Below are positions 51,802-60,387 of a stretch of DNA of 64,000 nt, one piece after another. Source of the stretch: Opitutaceae bacterium (GTDB lineage Bacteria > Verrucomicrobiota > Verrucomicrobiia > Opitutales > Opitutaceae); the NCBI GenBank assembly GCA_028284385.1, contig JANQRT010000060.1, forward strand, positions 186,001 to 250,000, in the 5' to 3' direction. Both the position numbers and the translations under genes were made by a program. Numbering within the stretch: the stretch's first letter is position 1; the number at the start of each line of letters is the position of its first letter. Below the pieces are notes generated by a model, which saw only the letters and a program-made list of their open reading frames with translations, made no database searches and was not told the origin of the DNA.

Positions 51802-53673
51802 ATGAGTCTTAATATAAACCAATTCCTACTTGAGAACGGTTTCGACCTCAAAACCAACCCATGTGTTAGTCCCGACTTCTGTCTGGATTGGAACCGCTGT
51901 CAGGAAAGCGTTCGGCGGGGGTCGCTTATAGAATTTGCCAAGAGTCGAATCGATTTAAGCGCGGACAATCGCCTCGTTCTCATCGAGGACGATTACGGCG
52001 ATCATGCCTGGAAGCTGTCGGGCGAACCCAATCCTGAATTTCTCGAAAATGGAGTGACTATCGATGGAGCGCTCTACTTCCCCGCGTCTTATCGCAACCT
52101 CGTGCAGCTTAAAAACCGAATTCTCGAAGCCGATCCTTCCTGCACGGTGTTCCCTGGCGCTTCCGGCGAACTTGGCCGTAAGACCTTGGGCATCGGAGCG
52201 CGGTTCACCACGCTGCATTGGCCGGCTGTGGAATGGGCCATGAGCAAGCTTGGCATTGGTATCACCGCAAATCAAAACAGCGTTCCTCGCGAGCTCGTTT
52301 ACGATGTCGATGCCATGCTTAAGGGCCAACTCGAGAGCGTCCCTTTCCCTTTCATCGGAACCGACGTTCCTGAAGGACACCAAGGCCAAAGCATCGAAGG
52401 AATGAGCCACGGAGCGATCCTAAGTAAGCTGAAGACCGGTTTTCATCTCAACCGAATCCCTTGGAGCTTCAATGCCGATCATCAGCCTATTGGAGGCAAG
52501 TTCGACGAACGAGAAGATCGACTCGTGGAGGGCTGCCTCTTCGCGAGCTACATAACGTTCGACCTATCGCCCGAGCTCGCCATCACCATCGTTCCTGAGT
52601 CCTCGTCCGCTAGATCTGAATACCTCGGTCGCGAAGTTCCTGCGGAAATTCTATCTTCGGTACGCTCCAGAGTGGACGGCTTGGGGCTCGGTCTCGAACG
52701 AGAAGCATTCGAGAGCCTGGCTTGCCTAGTTTGGCCTGCCATCCGCAAGATGAAGAGCCGTGACGAAAAGTACACGGCTATTCGTAATAAAAATTTCACT
52801 ACGCCTGAAGGCCGAGCCTATCTCCGAGAACTGTCGATCGACGAGCTGCCTGGTCTCACCACTCCCGAAACGACGGCGGTCATGCTCGCTTTTTGCGAGG
52901 CCATGGAAATGCCCGTCGACTTCGTGGCCCCCGCCTTCGGCTTCCAGAAAAACGCTCCCTATCCGGACAACCAGAAACTTCGTCAGCTCATCGGCGCTCA
53001 GTGGGAGATTTGCAGTCGTTGCGGCGTTTCTATTGGCTTTCATTCGGGATCCGGCAAATCCGAAACGAACTATCGAATCATGGGCCAGTCGACTGATTCG
53101 CATCTGGAAATTAAGACCAGCGGGCGCTATACCTACGAAATGGGCGTCGCTCTCGCTCAATCAAGCGATCCGAACGATCAAGCTCTCTGGCAAGATTGGT
53201 ACGCATTTACCAAGGAACTTGCTATCCAAGGGGCGTTTGCCGAGGACGAAACCGAGCGAAATGCTGCCCGAGAGTTCATCCTGGCTAGTTTGTCGGACGA
53301 ATCAGAAAGTCATCGCGTCTTTGAAAACGCTGCTTTTTGTAAAAGTATTCTAGATACGCTGGATCCTTCGCCGGACCACATGCTCTTCTTCGAATACAAC
53401 TTTCTTTACGTCTTGGCGGCTCAAGGTTCGGCGGATAAAAGTGCTTTGGGGGATCATGGACCTGATGGCTACCAGCAGCGGAGCCGCTTCTATTCAATAA
53501 GCGACGAGGCTCGGCTTGCTTACTCTAAGCGAGTCGCTAGCTACATCATTTTCCTCGCCGAGACCACTGGTCTTGCCTCCGAATCCATTGCCAGCGCCGC
53601 GATACAAAAGCTCAACGGATACCAAAGCTATTTTGAACTGCTAGACGATATCGTTTCCGACGGAGGACTTTAG
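51802..53673 (+). CDS. uxaE: Tagaturonate/fructuronate epimerase-like protein (UxaE family)
   Basis: 623 residues. Conserved-looking blocks IGTDVPEGHQGQSIEGMSHG and IPWSFNADHQPIGGKFDERE match what I know of the D-tagaturonate 3-epimerase UxaE family, which links galacturonate to the glucuronate branch (tagaturonate to fructuronate). Metal ligands are probably in the NADHQPIGG and CSRCGVSIGFHSGSGKSE segments. It is longer than the roughly 480-residue Thermotoga type; the C-terminal extension is unexplained. No signal peptide; cytosolic. With sulfatases and an enolase-superfamily dehydratase it points to catabolism of a sulfated polyuronide. Confidence 0.65.
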   Translation: MSLNINQFLLENGFDLKTNPCVSPDFCLDWNRCQESVRRGSLIEFAKSRIDLSADNRLVLIEDDYGDHAWKLSGEPNPEFLENGVTIDGALYFPASYRNLVQLKNRILEADPSCTVFPGASGELGRKTLGIGARFTTLHWPAVEWAMSKLGIGITANQNSVPRELVYDVDAMLKGQLESVPFPFIGTDVPEGHQGQSIEGMSHGAILSKLKTGFHLNRIPWSFNADHQPIGGKFDEREDRLVEGCLFASYITFDLSPELAITIVPESSSARSEYLGREVPAEILSSVRSRVDGLGLGLEREAFESLACLVWPAIRKMKSRDEKYTAIRNKNFTTPEGRAYLRELSIDELPGLTTPETTAVMLAFCEAMEMPVDFVAPAFGFQKNAPYPDNQKLRQLIGAQWEICSRCGVSIGFHSGSGKSETNYRIMGQSTDSHLEIKTSGRYTYEMGVALAQSSDPNDQALWQDWYAFTKELAIQGAFAEDETERNAAREFILASLSDESESHRVFENAAFCKSILDTLDPSPDHMLFFEYNFLYVLAAQGSADKSALGDHGPDGYQQRSRFYSISDEARLAYSKRVASYIIFLAETTGLASESIASAAIQKLNGYQSYFELLDDIVSDGGL

Positions 53674-53937
53674 TCCGATAAGAGGGTTTGTCGCTAGGCG
53701 CGTACCGAATCAATCTCGTTCTAGGCACCAGCTTGGAGAAAGTCTCTTTCTTTTCTTGATTCCAATAGATGAGTATTGATGGAAGCTTTTGATCAATTCG
53801 ATTGATGGCACTCCCATTAAGGAGACTCTGTAACTGGAGAACAAATACTGTAAAATTTCTACTAATCCTCCGAGACAGCTAGATATCTATGGTACTTATT
53901 TGCTTTGCCTGAATTATTTCCCATGTAAGGAATTTTT

Positions 53938-55488
53938 GTGGCTTCAACTAATCATAGATATTGGAATACACGCTGCTACCTTTGGATTAATATCGTAGTT
54001 ATCGTATGCCTGTTCGTGAACCTCTATCTTTTTGGCGTTCCACAACCAGGCATCCATGACGAATTCTCCTATTTGTTGGGTGGGGATACGTTTGCTAATG
54101 GACGCATCTCCAATCCTGAGCACCCGAAAAAGGAATTCTTCCATACCTTCCATGTTCTTCAATCCCCGACCTACGTTTCCAAATACCCACCGGGGTCTTT
54201 CGTCTTTCTCGCTATCGGATTTTGGCTCGGTCATCCGTACTTTGGAATTTGGATACAAGCAATATTGTTCGCGAATGTCATGCTTTGGTTCACCTCGACT
54301 TTCCTGCCAAGGAGATGGGCTCTGTGGGCCTCTATTGCAGGACTAGTCCAATTCTGTTTCGCTAATTACTGGACAGTCAGCTACTGGGGCGGCCTTACAG
54401 CTGCTATTGCCGGCTGTTTGGCAATGGGAGGATTTTGGCGAACGCTTTTTCCAAATGGAAAATCCTCAATCTGGAATAGTGTTGTTTGCGGACTTGGTCT
54501 CATTCTTCTCATGACAACGCGTCCTTTTGAAGGATTTATTATGACTGGAATTGCCTTTCCTCTTATGATCTTTCGGTGCCTTAAAACCAGAACCCAGACC
54601 ATTAAAGAGCTCTTTTCAAGATTCTGGGCCTCGGGCGTTCTTGTCTTAATTGGACTTACCGTTGTTTTACTATATAATTATAATTTAACCGAATCCCCAT
54701 TTCGATTCCCTCATAGCGAATACTCCGGGCAGTACTTCCACACTTCACCCTTCGGAGCGGATGGAAAGGAAGGCTTCGAAATTCTTCCAATCGGTCAGTT
54801 TCGCTCTTTTTATGATTTATATTTGTATCCCTATATTAATGGTTATCGATTTTACGAAGGCCTTATCCAGAAATCCGATAGGATCTTGAGTTTTTTCTTT
54901 TTTCATAAAGTAGGCCTATTGCTCTTGGCAGGGCTGCCACTTTATTTGAATTGGAAAACATTATTCATTTTAATCCCTCTCCTTTCGGTATGGATTACCG
55001 AAGCTTTTCTCGTTCCATTTCATCCGCATTATATGGCGCCTCTCACAGGCTGCATTGTTCTTCTCCAGTGCCTTTGTTTTAGGGCTCTTTTTCTTAGATT
55101 GCCTAAATATCGTCTCAATCTGTCTATATTTGCAAGCATTCTGATTGCCGTTTTTTTGGTTATCGCTATACAGAGAATAACTGTTCCTACATACGTGAAT
55201 ATTGCATATTGGGAATTTGCAAAAAATCGGATTCAAATACAAAAAAATGTTGCAGAGAAAAGCGAATACGCGTGCATTTTTGTTAAATACAAAAATCCGG
55301 GTATGCACCATATGGAATGGGTTTATAATTCTTCTAGAATCGATCAGCAAAAGGTTGTTTGGGCGCATGACTTAGGTGAAATGAATCATGAACTGATCGA
55401 CTATTATCCCAAAAGAACTTTTTGGAGATTGAATGTAAGTAAACAAGGTCTAGATCTCGAAAGGCTAAATGGTGAAGGTTCTAATTAG
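53938..55488 (+). CDS. GT-C type membrane glycosyltransferase
   Basis: 516 residues with about ten TM helices. The first periplasmic loop has GIHDEFSYLLGGDTF with the acidic DE pair typical of ArnT/PMT-like GT-C enzymes. SKYPPGSFVFLAIGF is the 'h.YPpg.p.ll....' motif that follows. The C-terminal part is periplasmic. Start GTG has AAGGA upstream. It uses a polyprenyl-phosphate-linked sugar, which the next gene (GT2 of the DPM/ArnC type) would make. It opens an AT-rich surface polysaccharide cluster. Confidence 0.7.
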   Translation: MASTNHRYWNTRCYLWINIVVIVCLFVNLYLFGVPQPGIHDEFSYLLGGDTFANGRISNPEHPKKEFFHTFHVLQSPTYVSKYPPGSFVFLAIGFWLGHPYFGIWIQAILFANVMLWFTSTFLPRRWALWASIAGLVQFCFANYWTVSYWGGLTAAIAGCLAMGGFWRTLFPNGKSSIWNSVVCGLGLILLMTTRPFEGFIMTGIAFPLMIFRCLKTRTQTIKELFSRFWASGVLVLIGLTVVLLYNYNLTESPFRFPHSEYSGQYFHTSPFGADGKEGFEILPIGQFRSFYDLYLYPYINGYRFYEGLIQKSDRILSFFFFHKVGLLLLAGLPLYLNWKTLFILIPLLSVWITEAFLVPFHPHYMAPLTGCIVLLQCLCFRALFLRLPKYRLNLSIFASILIAVFLVIAIQRITVPTYVNIAYWEFAKNRIQIQKNVAEKSEYACIFVKYKNPGMHHMEWVYNSSRIDQQKVVWAHDLGEMNHELIDYYPKRTFWRLNVSKQGLDLERLNGEGSN

Positions 55489-55550
55489 ATAAGACTGTTT
55501 TAATATTTTATTTAATATAATGAATACCGATATTCTACGGGACTGAGAGA

Positions 55551-56513
55551 ATGAAACTCGTAATCCAAATACCTTGCTATAATGAGGAAAACACGTTACC
55601 GATAACTCTAGGAGACCTTCCGAAGGAGGTTAAGGGTGTTGATGAAGTGGAATGGCTTGTCATTGATGATGGGAGTACAGATAATACTGAAAAGGTTGCC
55701 TATGAGAATGGAGCTAATCATGTTATAAAGCTGCCACAAAACTTGGGCTTAGCAAATGCTTTTAAGGTTGGACTAGAATCCTGTCTATCTATTGGTGCCG
55801 ACATCATAGTCAACACCGACGCCGATAATCAATATTCTGCCGCTGATATTCCAAAGCTTATTGAGCCCATTTTAAATAACGAAGCGGACTTTGTTATTGG
55901 TAGTAGACCAATTAGTAATATAAACGAATTCTCCTTCATTAAGAAGCTGCTCCAGAAAGTAGGAAGCGCTGTCGTACGATCTATCAGCGGTACTCCTACC
56001 GTGGACGCCCCAAGCGGATTTAGGGCACTATCTAGGGCTGCTGCCATCAGGTTGAATGTATTTAGTAATTACACCTATACCTTGGAAACTATAATCCAAG
56101 CTGGTCAGAATGGAATTTCAATCAAATCTGTGCCAGTTAATGTAAATCGACAAACAAGAGAATCTCGATTAGTTAGGAGTGTTCCCTCTTACATTAAACG
56201 CTCTATACTTACAATGTTAAGAATTTTTGTAGTTTACCGGCCTTTACGGTTCTTCGCAGTCATATCCGCATTTGTTTTTTGTATTGGTTTCCTTATTTCC
56301 TGTAGATTCTTGTATTACTATATAATTGGTGAAGGTTCGGGAATGGTTCAGTCCCTTATATTATCATCAACGCTTATGGGATCGGCAATATTGCTTTTTA
56401 TGGTCGCCCTTCTGGCTGATCTCGTTGCTGTAAACCGAAAACTTCTAGAAAAACTTCAATGTAAGCTATACGAGTTAGATGAAAAGGTAGCCGAGCTTCA
56501 GAAGCGAAGATAG
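55551..56513 (+). CDS. Family 2 glycosyltransferase (polyprenyl-phosphate sugar synthase type)
   Basis: 320 residues. GT-A domain at 1-225: IQIPCYNEENTLPITL at the start, VIDDGSTDNTEKVA, and ADIIVNTDADNQYSAADI with the DxD-like TDADNQ. Two C-terminal TM helices (about 236-256 and 266-288) and a short coiled-coil tail are those of ArnC/GtrB/DPM1-like enzymes. Product would be a polyprenyl-phosphate-linked sugar for the upstream GT-C enzyme. Spacing to neighbours supports an operon. Confidence 0.85.
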   Translation: MKLVIQIPCYNEENTLPITLGDLPKEVKGVDEVEWLVIDDGSTDNTEKVAYENGANHVIKLPQNLGLANAFKVGLESCLSIGADIIVNTDADNQYSAADIPKLIEPILNNEADFVIGSRPISNINEFSFIKKLLQKVGSAVVRSISGTPTVDAPSGFRALSRAAAIRLNVFSNYTYTLETIIQAGQNGISIKSVPVNVNRQTRESRLVRSVPSYIKRSILTMLRIFVVYRPLRFFAVISAFVFCIGFLISCRFLYYYIIGEGSGMVQSLILSSTLMGSAILLFMVALLADLVAVNRKLLEKLQCKLYELDEKVAELQKRR

Positions 56514-56537
56514 TGAATTTTCTGAAATCGATATATT

Positions 56538-57785
56538 ATGAGCGATAGACCGGCTAGGAAGAGCATTGGCATAGTGGCGGCGACTTTTACTGGTAATCGA
56601 GGAGCTGAGGCGATGCTTTCAGCGGTAATAGAACAACTTCAAGGCTTCGATTTGGATATTGAAATACATGTGCTAAGTTATGCCTATCATGAAGATTCTA
56701 AGTGGATCGAAAAGCATACTATAAAAAATTTATACTTACATTCTGCTAGGCCAATGACTTTAGTCTTCAACTGGCTTCCACTTGCGATCCTTGGGAGGTT
56801 TTCCCCTTTTCTTAAGCGTCCACTCCCAAGCCATAGCGGTTTCGGCATCTTCAAACTGCTTAGTTTGGATCTTGTGATAGACCTTGCTGGGGTATCATTC
56901 ATGGATGGTAGAGCTAAGTTTCTTCCTTTCAATGTATTAACTCTATGGCCATTTCTTTTGCACGAAATTCCTGTGGTGAAACTTTCTCAGGCGATGGGTC
57001 CAATGAAAAGATGGATAACTCGATTTGCTGCCAGATTTGTTTTGCCGCAACTAAAGTTTATCGGAGCAAGAGGAGATAGTACGGAGTGTTACTTAAAGGA
57101 ATGTGGCATTGCATCTAATATTATTTATAATGTCCCGGATACAAGTTTTTGTCTTCGAGCTAAATTAAATAATTTAGACGTTCGAAGCAGAGAGAGGGAC
57201 CTCTGTATCATCCCGAGCTCTTTGGTCGATTCATCCGATCTAAGCTATCGGGCAATCCTTGTTGAAACGATTTGCGAATTACTTAGCGGAGGATGGCGAA
57301 TTAGCTTGATAGCCCATTCGTGGCGAACCAATCCCAATATTATTAGAAATAATGATGTTCCGCTTTGCTTGCTAATTGCCGAAGAAGTAGAAAAGCAATC
57401 CGGAAAACCCATATCTGTCATAGGGCCAGGACTGTGTGCAGTTCAACTCAAAGAGGAAATCTCGCGTTACAAGCTCTGTCTCTCAAGTCGCTTCCATGGA
57501 ATGATTGGCGCAATTGATACTGAAACTCCTGTGCTTGTTTTAGGTTGGAGTCACAAGTATGTTGAAGTTTTAGATCAATTCGGCATTGGTGATTGCTCTA
57601 TCAATAGAAATGGCCTGACCAAGGATCAGCTCCTTGATAGAATACGCCATAGTTATCGGGATTGCAGTGATTTGCAATCTCGGATGCATTCCCATCTGGA
57701 AAAAGTAAGGGAGGCCTCGCGGCGTCAATTTAGCTGGCTTCAAGATTTCCTCGTAGAAAGAAATTCGGTACCTACAGTGGGATAG
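56538..57785 (+). CDS. Polysaccharide pyruvyltransferase
   Basis: 415 residues. N-terminal GIVAATFTGNRGAEAMLSA is the 'NrGd.ai' glycine motif of the PS_pyruv_trans family. LVIDLAGVSFMDGR fits the 'd.ii..GG......' block, and the C-terminal CLSSRFHGMIGAIDTETPVL is the family signature with 'sR.Hg.i.a...g.P...'. It would add pyruvate from PEP to a sugar of the surface polysaccharide. It follows the GT2 gene with 24 bp spacing. Confidence 0.85.
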   Translation: MSDRPARKSIGIVAATFTGNRGAEAMLSAVIEQLQGFDLDIEIHVLSYAYHEDSKWIEKHTIKNLYLHSARPMTLVFNWLPLAILGRFSPFLKRPLPSHSGFGIFKLLSLDLVIDLAGVSFMDGRAKFLPFNVLTLWPFLLHEIPVVKLSQAMGPMKRWITRFAARFVLPQLKFIGARGDSTECYLKECGIASNIIYNVPDTSFCLRAKLNNLDVRSRERDLCIIPSSLVDSSDLSYRAILVETICELLSGGWRISLIAHSWRTNPNIIRNNDVPLCLLIAEEVEKQSGKPISVIGPGLCAVQLKEEISRYKLCLSSRFHGMIGAIDTETPVLVLGWSHKYVEVLDQFGIGDCSINRNGLTKDQLLDRIRHSYRDCSDLQSRMHSHLEKVREASRRQFSWLQDFLVERNSVPTVG

Positions 57786-57820
57786 CTTGTACGTAGAATT
57801 TCATATTGCAAATTGATAAG

Positions 57821-58903
57821 ATGAGTGAGGTGATTATCAATCCCGTATCTCCCGTTGGGAAGTATAGAAGAGCTTGGTACGGATACTCCTTAAATAAGGC
57901 CATTGCCCAGAATGCGGCCTCAGGCGGGATTGTAACCTCTACACTCAATTATATAATTAAGAGTGGTGTTGTGGACGCCGCTTTAGTTTGTCGTAGCCAG
58001 TTTCTTGACGGGAAGATGAAGCACGAAATCTATCTGGCTAAAAGTCTAGATGAACTTTTACTGTCTCAAACAAGCAAGTACTTTGACATCCCAATGCAAA
58101 ACGGGATCGAATTGATCAAGAATTTCCAAGGGAAGGTCGCATTCGTAGGTTTACCGTCTCAAGTAACCTCAATTGCAAAACGCTGCGAGAGGAACGCCGA
58201 CCTTGCTTCGAAGGTAGTTTTTAAGATTGCCATTTTCTGTGGACACAATTCCCAAGATGTTCTTCTGTATAGAGTTCTTGAAAAAAAAGGAATCTCTCGT
58301 AACTCTATAAAAAGATTTTATTACAGAAAAGGCTGGTGGCGAGGGAATATGGTCGTCGAAATAAAAGATGGACGTGTATTGGAGTTCCCCTTTCAGGAAT
58401 TTAGCGACTATCAGAATCTTCACATTCTATCTCTGGATAGGTGTCTAAACTGTTGTGACCATATGGGATACAATGCTGACCTTTCAACTGGAGATGTTTG
58501 GCGGCAGGAGATGAAAAGCCATGCTCAAAAGCATTCAGTATTCATAGCTAGGAGCCAAGTTGCTGAAAATGTTATACTTCGAATGATTCAGGAAAAGGAA
58601 CTTGCTGCCAATGAGGTTTCCAGAAAAGAAGTATACCTTTCACAAAAGCGTTCTATAAATTATCATTATAATTTGTCCGCCCGATCGAAGATCGGCAAAA
58701 TCCTTGGTTTTAAAATAAGAGATCGTACAAATACTCGGGTCAAATGGCGAGATTTCTTGGCTGCTCTAATCGTTTTATTTAACCATAGGATATCGAAGAA
58801 TGAAGCGGCATTAAAAATGGTATTTCGAATGCCAAGGTTTCTCATTCGCGCTTATCTTTATTTATTCAAGGGATTGACGCACTATGAACGGGATGACTAT
58901 TAA
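57821..58903 (+). CDS. FrhB-like (coenzyme F420 hydrogenase beta family) protein of polysaccharide cluster
   Basis: 360 residues. The first part (QNAASGGIVTSTLNYIIKSG) has the 'S.SGG.vtal...ll..G.vD' signature of the FrhB/FdhB family. The centre has FVGLPSQVTSI ('GtpCq..al', with Ser for Cys), and LSLDRCLNCCDHMGYNADLS is the cysteine cluster. In polysaccharide clusters this family is frequent next to pyruvyltransferases, with unclear redox role. ATG at 57821 is used rather than an upstream TTG. Its 3' end overlaps the GtrA-like gene by 20 bp. Confidence 0.8.
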   Translation: MSEVIINPVSPVGKYRRAWYGYSLNKAIAQNAASGGIVTSTLNYIIKSGVVDAALVCRSQFLDGKMKHEIYLAKSLDELLLSQTSKYFDIPMQNGIELIKNFQGKVAFVGLPSQVTSIAKRCERNADLASKVVFKIAIFCGHNSQDVLLYRVLEKKGISRNSIKRFYYRKGWWRGNMVVEIKDGRVLEFPFQEFSDYQNLHILSLDRCLNCCDHMGYNADLSTGDVWRQEMKSHAQKHSVFIARSQVAENVILRMIQEKELAANEVSRKEVYLSQKRSINYHYNLSARSKIGKILGFKIRDRTNTRVKWRDFLAALIVLFNHRISKNEAALKMVFRMPRFLIRAYLYLFKGLTHYERDDY

Positions 58904-59282
58904 CCGTAAAACGGCCTGGCAGATAGTGAGATTCGTACTCTCTGGTGTCGTTGTTCTGTCGACAAAAATTGGCCTTATGTGGTTGATGAGGTCAACAGGT
59001 CCTGAATGGCTACTGTATTTATTCGTACATATAATTATATTTTTTGTCGCCTATTTTTTGCATACGATGATCACTTTTAAAACGAATTTCAGTACCAAAA
59101 ATATCTTTAAATATTTTAAAGCGGTAGTATTTATTAAAATAATCGACTATTGTATTTTCTCTGTTGCATTTTACTATTTAAATGTAGTTGCGGATTTGGC
59201 AATTATCTTGGCCACCTTAGCGATTGGGATTATTCGTTTTCTCCTTATGAGAACTGCATTACTCGCAGAAAAAATTTACTAA
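58884..59282 (+). CDS. GtrA-like membrane protein
   Basis: 132 residues with four TM helices (about 14-32, 40-62, 82-100 and 104-122). ARG-rich start then WQIVRFVLSGVVVLSTKIGL ('.rF.lvG....lv....'), and HTMITFKTNF ('n...tF') are GtrA/DPMS-type. This family is associated with moving polyprenyl-linked sugars across the membrane. It closes the polysaccharide operon, overlapping the previous gene by 20 bp. Confidence 0.8.
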   Translation: MNGMTINRKTAWQIVRFVLSGVVVLSTKIGLMWLMRSTGPEWLLYLFVHIIIFFVAYFLHTMITFKTNFSTKNIFKYFKAVVFIKIIDYCIFSVAFYYLNVVADLAIILATLAIGIIRFLLMRTALLAEKIY

Positions 59283-59479
59283 ACGCCGCTGAATTATTTT
59301 TAACGGTAAGGGGACGCACCTTATCGGATGCTATGATAGTATCTGCTTAGCCGATAATCCGAACCATTTCACTTTCGTAATGTAGTATATAGGTGAATTT
59401 AAGCATTTGAATTGATATGTTCAGTTTTATTTTGGTAGCGGCTATTCTGTATAGTTAAAAAAATTAGCTACGGAGACTG

Positions 59480-59860
59480 CGTTCGAGAGTGGTACTGCCA
59501 AAATGCACTATTGGAGCTTTTACTTCCCAAGGCTGCCAGAGGCTGTCCTCTTGCGGAGAAATGTTTGAACGCCTTTGATGAGGGTCCTCTTTTTTGGAAA
59601 GAGGTCATTCCAGTAGCCTTCCATGTGGATTATGGGATCGGTTGGGCTGGAAGGATTCCTTTGCCTTTGAGCTTTTCACTGAACGCCAACACGAGTATCG
59701 CCGGAATGGCGGACTTAAATCCGTCTACAACCCAGGATTTTTGACTGTTGGTAGTGAATGGAGGGATGGTTCAATCGAAGTAGGCTGCCATTTTAAGCGC
59801 TAATGGAAATCTTGTAGTTCCCACCAACGAGGGCCTTGTCTCTGCATCCTACACCCAATT
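59480..59860 (+). pseudogene. Decayed DUF1223 thioredoxin-like gene
   Basis: No single frame is open, but pieces of the DUF1223 family can be read in different frames in the correct order: FTSQGC (near 59519), GCPLAEKCLNAFDEG (near 59545), VIPVAFHVDYG (near 59608), then DRLGWKDSF and FTERQHEYRRNGGLKSVYNP (59635 onward). At least three frameshifts are needed to join them. This is a dead copy of an exported thioredoxin-like protein. It lies between the polysaccharide cluster and the Feo locus. Confidence 0.7.
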
Positions 59861-60052
59861 TCAACCTTTGAAGTCCACCGATATGTCTTGCTTTTTCGAG
59901 GTTGTAGCAGGCTTTTGGCACCCACATTTTCCTGTGCTGGCGCAACCCCGTGCGTTCTTCCTACGTCCTGGAAGTATAAATCGTTTTACGAGAAATAGGC
60001 TTGCCAGTAAAATTAAAGACAAAACTATCACTAATTCGAAATATTGATCCAT
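59861..60052 (-). CDS. FeoB-associated Cys-rich membrane protein
   Basis: 63 residues: one N-terminal TM helix (about 6-28), a basic stretch (KRFILPGRRKN), then GCASTGKCGCQ with three clustered Cys. This is the layout of the small 'FeoB-associated' family and it is placed next to feoA/feoB, though on the opposite strand. It may assist Fe(II) transport or electron delivery at the membrane. Divergent from feoA across 83 bp. Confidence 0.75.
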   Translation of the reverse strand: MDQYFELVIVLSLILLASLFLVKRFILPGRRKNARGCASTGKCGCQKPATTSKKQDISVDFKG

Positions 60053-60135
60053 TTTCTAGAAATCCGATTTGACTTTGGCTAATTTAGACTGAAACTCGAT
60101 CTCAACAAGCGAATATTTGTAACGATCCATCTGTT

Positions 60136-60363
60136 TTGAAAACACTTAACGATCTAGATAAGGGACAAACAGCGAGAATCGGCTCCTATAAGCCGACTCT
60201 GGCGGCTGCTCGTCGGCTGATGGAGCTTGGATTGATGCCGGGGACTAAGATTCGCTTTATAAAATCGGCTCCGTTGGGTGACCCCATAGCAGTCGATGTG
60301 GGAGGCCGTCAACTTAGTCTGCGTCGTTCCGACGCTGCCCAGATCCTTATCCAATCGGCTTAG
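60136..60363 (+). CDS. feoA: FeoA ferrous-iron transport accessory protein
   Basis: 75 residues forming one SH3-like FeoA domain: LNDLDKGQTARIGSYKP ('L.....G..a.I'), RRLMELGLMPGTKIRFI ('RL.elGl.pG..i.v'), PIAVDVGGRQLSLRRSDAAQI (final strand '...r..a..i.v'). TTG start. It lies 24 bp before feoB, forming the usual feoAB operon. It is thought to help the FeoB GTPase or transport step. Confidence 0.9.
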   Translation: MKTLNDLDKGQTARIGSYKPTLAAARRLMELGLMPGTKIRFIKSAPLGDPIAVDVGGRQLSLRRSDAAQILIQSA

Positions 60364-60387
60364 CTGGCATTTGGATTTACCGTCCAC

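Noticed and set aside
51550..51822. 90-residue minus-strand frame between the dehydratase and epimerase genes
   Set aside because: No motif or Shine-Dalgarno and it overlaps the epimerase start; more likely chance.
59511..59803. Two overlapping short plus-strand frames as genes
   Set aside because: Both are fragments of one decayed DUF1223 gene read in different frames.
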